A stretch of 64,000 nt of DNA from Spiroplasma helicoides (lineage in GTDB: Bacteria > Bacillota_I > Bacilli_A > Mycoplasmatales > Mycoplasmataceae), in contig NZ_CP017015.1 in assembly GCF_001715535.1 (NCBI RefSeq), forward strand, positions 372,001 to 436,000, in the 5' to 3' direction. The translations under genes were made by a program, and so were the position numbers. The notes under the pieces are model-generated. The model saw only the letters and a list, made by a program, of their open reading frames with translations, was not told the DNA's origin and did not search any database. This document shows positions 54,449-64,000 of this stretch, piece after piece; position 1 is the stretch's first letter, and each line of letters opens with the position of its first letter.

Positions 54449-56149
54449 GTGGAAAATAACGAAAAAAAAGCTTTTTTAGAAGATTTAGACCAAACTTTGT
54501 CTTCTGTTGAACAAAATTATACAAAAGAAGAAATAAAAACAGCAAAAAAAACCTCTAAAAGTAGAGACTTTAGTCATTTTGAAAACAAAATAATGTCTCA
54601 AAGAGAACAACAATTATTAGTTCAATCATACTTTAAATCAAAATTTTTAAAAGATATGGGTAAACTAGTTTTAGCAGCTTTTATAATTACAATTGCTTTT
54701 GACTACTTTATCTCTGTGACAGGGAGAAGTGGATTGTTTCCTGCTGGACTTGGAGCAATGGCAAGATTTCTTGCGATCTTAACTTTTAGTGATAATGTTG
54801 CTTTACAAAGTTCATTTTATTTTATTTATTATTTTATTATTAATATTCCTTTGTTCATTTTTGGTTTTTTAAAATTAGGAAAAAAATTTACAATTACAAC
54901 TTTTATCTTTGTTTTGATTCAAATTTGTTTTGACCAAACAGCACAAGTAATCCCTTATATTAATCCAACTCAATTTCATTTTATTGTAAATTATCAATTA
55001 CTCCACCAAATTCCTAATTCATGAAATGCAGGAATATGATTATTTGTTTTTGGAGTTATTGGAGGAATTTTACTAGGTGTTAGTTATTCAATGGTATATA
55101 AAATTGGTTCTTCAACTGGAGGATTTGATTTTATTTCTATGTATTGATCAAAGAAAAAAAACAAATCAATTGGAAGTATTAATAGAAATGTTAACTTTGT
55201 AATTTTAGGAATAGTTATCACTTTAAACACAACAATTTTACCTATGGAAATGATAAATGCGGACATTAAAAACAATATTTTAAACAATATTGGATTAGAT
55301 GAAGCAATGAATGGTTATTATTCTAGTGATAATTACAGTTTATTAGAATCGATGCTACGTTATGCTCTTACAAATAACAGAGGGGCTATTTTAAATGGTC
55401 GACTTGATTCTGTCTTTGCAGCTAATATGGGTATTTATAATTATGATAATATGAATCAATATTATGGTGATCATCGTTGAGAAGAGTTATTAACTCAAAT
55501 TTTAAAAAACTTTGAAACAAAAACAATTTCAGGAGAGCAATATCCATTTGATGTTAATGCAGCTTATAAATATTTATGTGAATATGTAAGTAAAATTGGT
55601 TATGGAGAAACATTACCACTTGGATTAAAAGTTTTAGCAAAACTTGGATTTATTTTTGGTCCATCATTGTTTGCTTCAATTGGTCTTGTTTTAGCAGCTT
55701 CAATCACAACTAATGCACTTTATCCAAAATATAAAGTGAGAACTTACTTAATAACAACTAATAAACCTAAAGAAATAAATAAACTTTTATTAGATAAAGG
55801 GTATCAAAATGATATTGTTACTTGAGATGGAACAAATAGAATCAATCACAACTATTTGCATCGTTCAGTTATAATGGTTGCTATGAGTATTTTGAATTGA
55901 GACTTAATGGAAAAAGACATCTTTTTAATTGATCCAGGAGTCAAAATCAATGTGATTAAAACTAAAGTTGTTAAAGGATTGTTTAATTATGATGTTAAAC
56001 AAAACGATGAACGTGACATTATCTTGCGCAAAATCAAGTCTGATGAAAGCGAAATTGAAAAAATCAGGCAAATTGCTATTGTTAGATATAATAAAGACCA
56101 AAAGAAAAGTTCACGTAAAATTGTAAAAAAAAGTAAAAAAAATCAATAA
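54449..56149 (+). CDS. YitT-family membrane protein with long N-terminal and middle extensions
   Basis: A 566-aa protein starting at GTG 54449 behind GGGAGGGC. Membrane helices occur in three clusters (about 73-130, 150-180, 195-225). The YitT mark is KIGSSTGGFDFISMYWSKKKNKSIGSINRNVNF. The C-terminal cytosolic part resembles DUF2179 (VRTYLITTNKPKEINKLLLDKGYQNDIVTWDG... VIMVAMSILNWDLMEKDIFLIDPG). It is about twice the length of ordinary YitT proteins, with an added N-terminal 70 residues and a roughly 170-residue insertion before the last membrane helices. Transport role unknown. Confidence 0.82.
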
Positions 56150-56200
56150 AAAGTAGTTTTATTGGTTTTTTTTTGTATAATATTCTAGTACGGTGATTGT

Positions 56201-56476
56201 ATGAGAGAAGTAAATTTAGAAAAAGTAATCTATCAAATGCTGGAATTGAAGCTTCTTGAAATTAGACTTCAAATAAGGCAAGTTACAATTGAAAATCTCT
56301 ACAATTACATTAGTAATGTTATTTTAAAAAACAATAGGATAAGGGATGTTAATGACGCGTCATTTTATATAATGAATATCAAGATCAACAAATTATTTGA
56401 ATATTTAAATTATGAAACAATCAAAGATGAATCTAGTACAATTGAAATGGATTTAAAACAAATATTAGAGGGATAA
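56201..56476 (+). CDS. ComN-like post-transcriptional regulator
   Basis: A 91-aa helical protein. The sequence (YQMLELKLLEIRLQIRQVTIENLYNYISNVI) follows the outline of the small ComN/YrzD family: a K-x-x-E helix, V-T-x-x-D/N-L-x-x-Y, and a helix ending in YLNYETI. In Bacillus this gene stands beside secDF, and here secDF follows 10 bp later, which supports the call. ATG 56201 is preceded by the weak site GGTGATTGT. ComN binds target mRNAs in Bacillus; a role here is inferred. Confidence 0.72.
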   Translation: MREVNLEKVIYQMLELKLLEIRLQIRQVTIENLYNYISNVILKNNRIRDVNDASFYIMNIKINKLFEYLNYETIKDESSTIEMDLKQILEG

Positions 56477-56486
56477 GTGATTAAGG

Positions 56487-59400
56487 GTGAAAGATAAATC
56501 GCCAAAAAAAAGACAAGATAGCATAAAAATCTGAAGGGTTTTTATTGTATTTGTATTATTGGCCTCACTTTTTGTAGGGATATTTTTCTCTTCTCAAAAT
56601 TTCTTGGATAATTATCGTTTAGGTAGTGATATTAAAGGCTATTATTCAGCTTTAGTTGCTGTAAATAATGCCAATGAAAAAGAAACTGCTAATGGACAAC
56701 CAAATGGTAAAGCAGCAGATGCAGCCAGTGTTCTAGAACAACGTCTTAATCCAATGGGGACAAATCAAATAATTATTGAAACTGCTGGAGACAACTATTT
56801 AAAAGTTCTATCTCCAATTGATGCATATGATAGTCAAACTCAATTTAGAAATCAAATTCAAAGAAATGGTGGAGCTATCCTTCTAAATGAAAACTATGAA
56901 GATTTGCAGTTAGAAATTGATAAAGATGGAAAAGTTACTCGTTCAGGAATTAATGATTATTTTTCAGGAGCACAAGTAACAACAGTTACAACAGCAAGTG
57001 CAAAAAACCCTGCTATTGAATTTAAATTAAATGGGTCTAAATTCTCATCAATGTTTACTGAACAAAAAACTTCAATCAACATGGAGTTGATGATTGATGC
57101 TGATGGATTTTATAATGATTTAAGAAACTTTTATGCTTCTGTAAATAAAGATAACAATAGAGAAAATGTTGATAGTTACTTTACAAACATTATTGAACCT
57201 TTAAGAATTAAATATAATGACTCAAACACAACTGATATTCAAAAAAAAGCACTTGACGATTTATTTGCTGGAAGATATAAATCAGTTGATACAGGGGGAT
57301 ATGAAAGATATATCTCTGTTAACTTACTTAACCCAGATGTAACCAGAGAAAACTTTGAAGAATATATTCAAAATCATTTTGAATTCTTATCTGATACTTC
57401 AAAATATGTTTATGATCCTAACTCAAAATCTGAAGACTTTAACGGAACTGATGCAAAATATGCAAGTCCAATTGAAGGATACAACAGACAAGGGGCAACA
57501 GTTCAATTAGGAAAATTAGCTGATGTTTTTAAAGCGTTAAATGGTTCAATTGGTTCATTTTGAAAAAATCAATATGTAACTGTTTTAAATAATGAGAAAA
57601 AAATGGCAAATAAACTTAATGCATATTTCTTATATGCAGGTACAGTTTATGGAAATGTTACAAATGCATCATATGCATATGTAGATAACACAACAAATAG
57701 TTTAAAAATTATTTTTGCAAATCAACCAGAATCAACAGCAAGAATTGGAGCATCAGTTTTCAACGCTTCAACAAAAGGATTTATTTTTACAGTTAACAAT
57801 ATCTCACAAGTAAACCCTTCAATTACAAGCTTAATGTTATCACTTGCATTAATTTTCTTAGGAGTAGTTGCTCTTGGATTATTGATTTATGCAATGTTTA
57901 TGTACAGAATTTTAGGACTATTTATGATTGTTGTTATCCTAGCGATTGCATCCCTTACATTGATGTCAACAACATGATTTGGTCTAACTCTTGGAGTAGA
58001 AGCAATCATTGCAATAGTTATTATTATTTCAATTAACTTAGAAATCTTTTCGATGATTTTTGAGAATATGAAATTTAACTTCTACTTGAAGCAGCGAAGT
58101 ATTAAAACAAGTTACAATATTTCAATTAAAGAAAACATCGGATTAGCAGTTGACGTTTTAGTTGCTCTTGTTATTCCTGCAATATCAATGTTTTGAATTG
58201 CATCAAACTCAATTCAATCATTTGCAATTATTATTTTAATGGGAGTTATCTTCTCGTTTGTATTATCACTAATTTTTGCAACAATTCTGAATAAGTTTGC
58301 AGTCTTTTCAAATATGTTTAACAATCGACCAAAATTATTTGCTTTAAACACTGATTTTGCAAATCAAGGAAAAATATTGTTAAACTACAAAATTAGAAAC
58401 TTAGAAAATAAAATTGAAAAAAACAAAGCAAAAGGTCTTGATGTAAGTAATTTAATTTCTAAATTAGAAGCTTGTCAAAATAAAATTAAGCTTTATGAAG
58501 AAAAAGAAGAAATTAAACAAGCAAAATTAAATGCTAAATATCAAGAAAAAGTGCTTGCAAGAATTAATGCACTTGAACAATTAAAAACTAAATTAGCAAG
58601 CAATCCTAAAAAAGCAAACAAAATTTTAAAAATTGATTTAAAAATCAATGAATATAAATACATTTTAGAAGATAAAACCGATGACATTCTTACTGAAGAA
58701 AGTGAAATTATTTTACAAACTGAAGGTAAAGTTAAAGTTAAAAAATATGAAAAATCAATTAAAACTGGTTCATTCATAATCTTATTCATCATGCTTATTT
58801 TTGCAGCAGTTTCTGGTTTAGTGGGGGGATTATTTAAACCAAACTATGATTCAACATTTGGTAATCGTACAGAATACACAATGTGAGGATCAAAACTAGA
58901 AGCTATGTATAATGGGATTGAATCATTCTCATCAAAATCAATCGACAACCAAGAACTTAAAGATAAAGTTTCAAAAATGGTAAGTGATGAGCAAGCAGAT
59001 TACAGCTCATTGAATGATTCTCAAAAAAGAGAAAAAACAGCAATCATTGTTTATAAATTCTTAGACATAGTATTTTCAAATCCAGATTATGTAAATGCAG
59101 TTACAAACTCAGCTGGATCAAGAAGTTATCAAAATCATAACTATTATGTAAGTTATGGAACAAATTACAATTATGTTTCTAGTGCAGCTGCAGATGAAGT
59201 TCCATGAGTAACACTTTCTGTAATTACTACTGACAACACTCAATCATTTACAGTTAAAAATGTTTTTGCTGAGGTTGGAGGATTTACAAAAGAACAAGAA
59301 ATAAATGCTAATGGAGGATTTATTTCAAAACGTATTAAACCATCATCAATTGTTGATATGTCAATTCAAATGGCATATGGAATCTTAACAATTGTGCTTG

Positions 59401-60182
59401 CGTTAATAATTTATATCTTTATTAGATTTAAATGAACATACTATATTGCTATGGTAATTGGAATCCTCTTAGCACCAGTATTAACTGTTGGAGTAATTGT
59501 TGGATTATATTTACCAGTTGGTATGAGTTCATTAATAGCAGTCGCTGCTGTAATTGTATTTTCTTGTTTTACAATGTTTATTGTATTTGGAAAATCAAGA
59601 AGTTTAATTGCTAACAAAGATGAAAAAAGTATGTATAACTACTTTAAACAAGAAATTGAATTCTTAGTAAATATTAAAAATGCTAGAAGAGATTTAAAAA
59701 ATGAATTGTTTATGAAAAAATCTGAAATTAAGATCAAAATCAAAGAACAAGATTTAGAAAAACCACAGAAAAAAGAATTATATGCTGAATACAAAAAATT
59801 CAAACAACAAAAAGTGTTAGAATTTAAAAATGTTAAAAAAGCAAACAAAATTGAAATTAACAGAGTTTCTAAGAAAAATAACTACTTAAAAGAAGTTATG
59901 GTTCAAACATTTAAATATGGAATGAAACGCTCAATTTTAGTAGGATTCTTATACGTAATAGTTTCATTATTACTATCTATGTCTTTAGTTCCTTTGGCAG
60001 GATTTGGTATTAGTATTGTTATTGGAGTTGTAAGTTCAATCTTTATAACATTGTTCTTGGCATTACCAGTTTGAGTTATTTTTGAACAAACAAGAATTAG
60101 AAATCACTTATCAAGAAAAAGATTTATTAATAACTTGAAAGTTGCCCATGAAGAGCAAATTATTGAAGGTATTAACGATTAA
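56487..60182 (+). CDS. secDF: Protein translocase subunit SecDF (fused), with large coiled-coil insertions
   Basis: A 1231-aa fusion of SecD and SecF, which drive the late, proton-linked step of Sec secretion. The N-terminus has TM1 (VFIVFVLLASLFVGIFF) after a basic head; GTG 56487 starts it. The SecD outer domain contains the repeat-like LEQRLNPMGTNQIIIETAGDNYLKV. The SecD TM bundle lies at about 450-600. From about 630 to 760 there is a charged coiled coil (NLENKIEKNKAKGLD..., KIKLYEEKEEIKQAKL), then SecF TM1, a periplasmic-side domain, and a second coiled coil (about 1050-1140). B. subtilis SecDF is about 740 aa, so the insertions are unusual. Confidence 0.93.
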
Positions 60183-60204
60183 TTAAATCGGAGGACTACA
60201 AACT

Positions 60205-60717
60205 ATGGATTTAAAAAAATACATAATGGATGTTAAAGACTTTCCTGTACAAGGAGTTATGTTTAAAGATATAACACCATTATTAAATAACTTTGAAGCA
60301 TTTAAATATGCAGTGGATCAAATGGTAGAATATGTTAAGCAAAAAGGGGCAACAGTAGTTGTTGCACCTGAAGCAAGAGGTTTTCTATTTGCTTCTGCTA
60401 TTGCATATGCTGCACAAATTAGATTTGTTTTAGTAAGAAAACCAGGAAAATTACCAAGAGCAGTTCACGATCGTGAATACTCACTTGAATACGGAACTGG
60501 ACATCTGCAAATTCATAAAGACGATTTAAGTCCTGAAGATAAAGTTGTTATTGTTGATGATGTTTTAGCAACTGGTGGAACAATGAAAGCAATTGTTGAT
60601 CTTGTTCAAGCTGATAAAGCACAAGTTGGTGGTATTGTTTTTCTAGCAGATTTATCATTCTTGCATGAACCAGATTTATTTAAAGAATTTGATACTAAAA
60701 GCTTAGTGACTTACTAA
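60205..60717 (+). CDS. apt: Adenine phosphoribosyltransferase
   Basis: A 170-aa protein of exact family length; it makes AMP from adenine and PRPP for purine salvage. Motifs: VKDFPVQGVMFKDITPLL, APEARGFLFA, VRKPGKLPR, EYGTGHLQIHKDDL, and the PRPP loop VVIVDDVLATGGTMKA (about 113-128). GGAGG lies about 8 bp before ATG 60205. It is 22 bp after secDF, so co-transcription is likely, and a terminator follows. Confidence 0.96.
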   Translation: MDLKKYIMDVKDFPVQGVMFKDITPLLNNFEAFKYAVDQMVEYVKQKGATVVVAPEARGFLFASAIAYAAQIRFVLVRKPGKLPRAVHDREYSLEYGTGHLQIHKDDLSPEDKVVIVDDVLATGGTMKAIVDLVQADKAQVGGIVFLADLSFLHEPDLFKEFDTKSLVTY

Positions 60718-60731
60718 AATTTAATAATATA

Positions 60732-60760
60732 AAAAAACTCGCTTTCTAAGTGAGTTTTTT
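60732..60760 (+). terminator. Intrinsic terminator after apt
   Basis: AAAAAACTCGCTT, TCT loop, AAGTGAGTTTTTT. Confidence 0.85.
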
Positions 60761-61045
60761 TATATATGTTTTAGTAGCTTTTACAATGCTAATAAAAGAA
60801 TTAAAAAACTCTATAAACTATTTTTTTTATATAAAATTTTCTAAAATTTATTCTTGTTTTTTTCTCTTTTATGTGGTTTTATAATTTTGAAATAAAAAAA
60901 AGATGGGTTGGCTAATGATTTAAAAATATCAAACAAAATAATTCCAGGTCGATTTTCAACGATTAATGCAATTCATCAATCTAAACTTCAATATTTTCAA
61001 TATTGAGAGTTTTTATTTCACTAACTTATGGAGGGCAATATCAAA
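60761..61045 (+). other. Leader region of nrdD, with one short TTG frame
   Basis: Region between the apt terminator and nrdD. A frame at 60908-61024 (TTG start, 38 codons: MANDLKISNKIIPGRFSTINAIHQSK...) has no clear ribosome site. The composition there is less AT-biased than the first half of the spacer. It may be a small peptide or a remnant; I cannot decide. No riboswitch recognised. Confidence 0.35.
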
Positions 61046-63166
61046 ATGAGTGCAAAAGAAATAAATTATAACAATATTATGAATGAGTTTAGTCAAGTAA
61101 TTTCAACAAAAAGCAATGATTTAAAAAATGAAAATGCTAATATGAGTGGAGATACTGCAAGTGGTAAAATGATGAAATTTGCTTCAATTGGAGCAAAGGA
61201 CTTTGCTTTAGAAAATCTTGTAAATTCAGTATATTCAGATCTACATAAAAAATCATTAATTCATATTCATGATTTAGACTATTATCCAACAAAATCAGCT
61301 ACTTGCGTACAATACAATATTCAAGAGATTTTTGAAAATGGATTTAAAACAAGAAATGGTTTAATTAGAGAACCTCAATCAATTGGTGTTTATGCTGAAT
61401 TAGCAGCAATTATTTTTCAAACTTGTCAAAATGAAATGCATGGAGGACAAGCAATTCCAGCATTTGATTATTTTTTAGCACCAGGTGTTAATAAAAGTTT
61501 TAGAAAAGCTTTAAAAAGAAACATTGAACAATACTTTGAATTTATTGATGAAAAAATAGATGGTCAAAAATTAAAAGCTCTTTTAAAAGATGAAGAAATT
61601 ACTTTTAAAAACCTTGAATTTGAACTTGTAAAAAGACATGTAAATAGCTCAAAATTTAACCAAGAGGTTTTTGAAAAAATAAGATCAATGAGTATTCGCA
61701 ATGTTGAAAGAGAAACAGATCAAGCAATGGAAGGTTTTATCTACAATCTAAATACTCAACATTCAAGAGGTGGAAACCAGGTAGTATTTTCATCAATTAA
61801 CTTAGGAACTGATACTTCAAAAGCAGGAAGACAAGTAACTCGTTCTTTATTAAAAGCATTAAGAAATGGTCTTGGAAATGGAGAAACTTCAATTTTTCCA
61901 ATAGTTATTTTTAAAGTAAAAACTGGTGTTAGTTTTGATGAAGAAAGTTACAAACAAGCAATGAGTATAAGTCAAGACAAATGATTTGAAGAAAAAACAG
62001 TTTGAAAAACACCAAACTTTGATTTATTCTTAGATGCTATTAGAACTACTAGTGCAAGATTATTTCCAAACTTTATGTTTTTAGATCAACCATACAATCA
62101 ACATGAAAAATGAAATGCCAATGATAAAAATTCTTGATACTATGAACCAGCAACAATGGGATGTAGAACAAGAGTGTTTGAAAATATAAATGGAGAAAAA
62201 ACAAGTGTTGGGAGAGGAAACTTAAGCTTTACATCATTAAACTTACCTTACATAGCATTAGAAATGTTAAGTGAAGAAGGTTTATTAAATGAAGAAAAAA
62301 TCAATTATGAAAAAGCTAAGTTTAGTCAATTAAAAGAAAAATTCATTACAAAAATTAAACAATATTCTGAAGATGTATGCGATCAATTATATGATCGTTA
62401 TAAATATCAAGTTAGTGCTGTTGCAAAAGAGTTTCCATTTTTAATGAAAAACAATGTTTTAAGTGGAGGAGCAAATCTAGAACAAGACGAATTTGTTGAA
62501 GAAGTATTTAAACAAGGAACTTTAACAGTTGGTTTTGTTGGATTGGCTGAAGCATTAAAAGCGGTTTTAGGTGTTCATCATGGAGAAAGTGATGAAGCTC
62601 AAGAATTTGGATTACAAGTTATTCAAGAAATTAATAATGTTGCTAATGATTGAAAAGCAAAAACTCATTTAAATTATGGTGTTATTGCAACTCCTGCAGA
62701 ATCTGTTGCAGGAAGAATGGCAAAAATTACTAGAAAAACTTTTGGAACAATTGATGAAGTTACTTCAAGAGATTACTTTACAAATTCAAATCACGTTCCA
62801 GTTTACTATAATATTTCAGCAATTGAAAAAGTTAAAAAAGAAGCTGCATATCACCCAATTACACTTGGGGGAAGTATAAGTTATATTGAACTTGATGGAG
62901 AAGCTAAAAAAAATCTGCATGCCGTTTTATCTGTAATTAATGCAATGAGAGTAAATGGAACAAATTATGGAAGTTTAAATCATCCAGTTGATAGATGTAA
63001 AAGTTGTCACTATACTTCTTTAATTCCTTTCAAATGTCCAATGTGTAACAATAGTGATATTTCAAGAACAAGAAGAATTACAGGTTATTTAGTTGGAGAT
63101 CTTGATGGGTGAAATCAAGGAAAACAATCCGAAGAAGCAGAAAGAGTTAAACATAAAGTTAAATAG
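61046..63166 (+). CDS. nrdD: Anaerobic (class III) ribonucleoside-triphosphate reductase
   Basis: A 706-aa glycyl-radical enzyme that reduces ribonucleotides to deoxyribonucleotides without oxygen. Visible are [20 protein letters not shown], the active-site region [20 protein letters not shown], the C-terminal zinc site CKSC...CPMC (about 651-669) and the glycyl-radical segment [10 protein letters not shown], Gly680 as the radical site, followed by [19 protein letters not shown] 61046 is chosen because GGAGGG lies 10 bp before; the earlier in-frame ATG 61028 lies in that site. The N-terminal ATP-cone regulatory domain is not clear. nrdG follows 2 bp later. Confidence 0.94.
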
Positions 63167-63168
63167 AA

Positions 63169-63675
63169 ATGAAAATACTTAAAATATTTAAAGAAACTAT
63201 TAGTGATGGACCTGGAATAAGATATTCAATTTATGTAGCTGGATGCTTACATGCTTGTCCAGGATGTCATAATTTATTAAGTTGAAGTTTTAAAGTTGGA
63301 AAAGAATTTGATAAAGAGTATGAAGATCAAATTATTAATGATTTAAAATCTAATCCATTATTAAATGGAGTTACATTTAGTGGGGGAGATCCAATGTTTA
63401 GTGCAAAAGAAATTTTAGCATTAATCAAAAGAATCAAACAAGAAACTAATTTAAACATTTGACTATACACAGGTTTTACTATCGAAGAATTAATAGATCA
63501 AAAAAATGATAATGAAGATACATTAGCTCGATTTGAAATTTTAAAAGAAATTGACACATTAGTTGATGGAAGATTTATTAAAGATTTATATGATCCTGAA
63601 ATTTTATATCGAGGTAGTAGCAATCAAAGATTAATAGATACAAAAGAGTATTTAAAGCAAAATAATATAAAATAA
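63169..63675 (+). CDS. nrdG: Anaerobic ribonucleotide reductase activating protein
   Basis: A 168-aa radical-SAM enzyme that installs the glycyl radical on NrdD. The iron-sulfur site is Cys26, Cys30 and Cys33 (C-x3-C-x2-[13 protein letters not shown]), followed by the SAM-binding GGDP in FSGGDPMF. The length fits NrdG. It starts 2 bp after the nrdD TAG, so translation is coupled; no separate ribosome site is needed. A terminator closes the operon. Confidence 0.94.
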
Positions 63676-63705
63676 AAACAACTTTTTGAAAAGTTGTTTT
63701 TATTT
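63675..63705. terminator. Bidirectional intrinsic terminator
   Basis: AAAAACAACTTTT, TGAA loop, AAGTTGTTTTTATTTTA, between nrdG and the minus-strand remnant. Confidence 0.85.
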
Positions 63706-63707
63706 TA

Positions 63708-63848
63708 TTATGATTCCATTGTTCAGTTAAAAATTATGTCTGAATACTTCTCATAATTTTCATTAATCATTGATCTTTTCATAGAATCTTTTGATTTTGT
63801 AGATTCTTTACTCTGATTATATAAATCTTTTAATCTTTCTTCATTAAC
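63708..63848 (-). pseudogene. Short open frame without start, probable gene remnant
   Basis: On the minus strand an open frame of 46 codons (VNEERLKDLYNQSKESTKSKDS..., ending FNWTMES then TAA 63708-63710, with one TGA-Trp) directly follows a TAA at 63849-63851 and has no start codon upstream. A shorter frame from ATG inside (MKRSMINENYEKYSD...) is possible. Its helical, charged composition looks like coding sequence, so it may be the 3' end of a decayed gene. It could also be a short real gene with an internal start. Confidence 0.4.
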
Positions 63849-64000
63849 TTACATTACAGAAATATTTATATCCTTATAAGTATACTAATGAATTTTATTA
63901 AAAGTTTTAACTTTTTTTTGATATATAAAATTAATGTTAATTCAGATAATAAAAATGTCTGCATATTGTTTATAAATTTATTAATAATAAAAACATTAAT
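63849..64000. other. AT-rich window end, no gene seen
   Basis: The last 150 bp are almost entirely A and T with stops in all frames I checked. Nothing else supported. Confidence 0.5.

Noticed and set aside
60908-61024. A 38-codon gene upstream of nrdD
   Set aside because: TTG start without a ribosome site and no homology clue; kept only as a note on the spacer.
255-62000. Many short reading frames ending at TGA that look like truncated genes
   Set aside because: In each case the same frame continues past TGA as Trp and conserved motifs follow, so code 4 applies and the pieces belong to single genes.
1-64000. CRISPR array or cas genes
   Set aside because: No regularly spaced repeats and no Cas motifs were seen.

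Overview
The window is a very AT-rich bacterial chromosome segment read with genetic code 4. TGA has to be read as tryptophan in almost every long gene (truB, miaA, nrdD, secDF, rpsO-linked genes), and real stops are TAA or TAG. With the short C24-type lipoprotein signals, spiralin-like modules, PTS transporter, class III ribonucleotide reductase and minimal gene set, this points to a mollicute of the Spiroplasma/Entomoplasma/Mesoplasma group. The genus is an inference; no rRNA or marker tree was available.

Layout. 1-2854: a clipped gene, an unrecognised 446-aa protein and IS copy A (IS3 family, 1219 bp). 2987-12346: surface block of three large lipoproteins (one built of alternating spiralin-like and Ig-like modules), with an ABC exporter and a divergent MarR regulator between them. 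12345-16622: housekeeping (truB, ribF-like, rpsO) and small membrane proteins. 16779-23843: a defence island. It holds a C5 DNA methyltransferase resembling M.SssI, an overlapping PD-(D/E)XK endonuclease, then a large gene (HEPN-like + DUF262 + DUF1524/HNH, a GmrSD-type type IV restriction architecture) broken by a one-base shift in a T tract and by IS copy B, and an overlapping partner gene. 24063-31957: an HNH-fold-like protein, a lipoprotein, a SemiSWEET and an amino-sugar/sugar-phosphate cluster (DeoR regulator, AgaS-type isomerase, PTS EIICB with an internal TAG, class II aldolase). 32088-36694: a Fic/Doc-like protein with a 48-aa partner, an unassigned pseudoknotted small RNA, miaA, an RpiR regulator and a membrane protein. 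37060-44550: a large membrane protein, a large lipoprotein, tRNA-Gly(TCC), a LicA-like kinase, rdgB and small proteins. 44733-54363: trmL, a DECD-box helicase, a membrane-anchored PD-(D/E)XK-like nuclease, the RavA/ViaA-type AAA+ and VWA pair, a PPC/DUF296 protein and a frameshifted nucleosidase-like gene. 54449-63675: a YitT-like protein, a ComN-like regulator, a very long secDF, apt, nrdD and nrdG. The right edge carries a degenerate reading frame.

How the genes work together. The surface lipoproteins and SecDF belong to export and envelope. The sugar cluster would import and process a phosphorylated (amino) sugar, but its transporter is interrupted as written. The defence island combines a modification-restriction pair with a modification-dependent-restriction-like gene that is currently inactive. 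The two IS copies are near identical, in direct orientation, about 20 kb apart; removing copy B and one copy of its 5-bp target duplication restores the host reading frame exactly.

All family assignments come from motifs read by eye; no database search was run.
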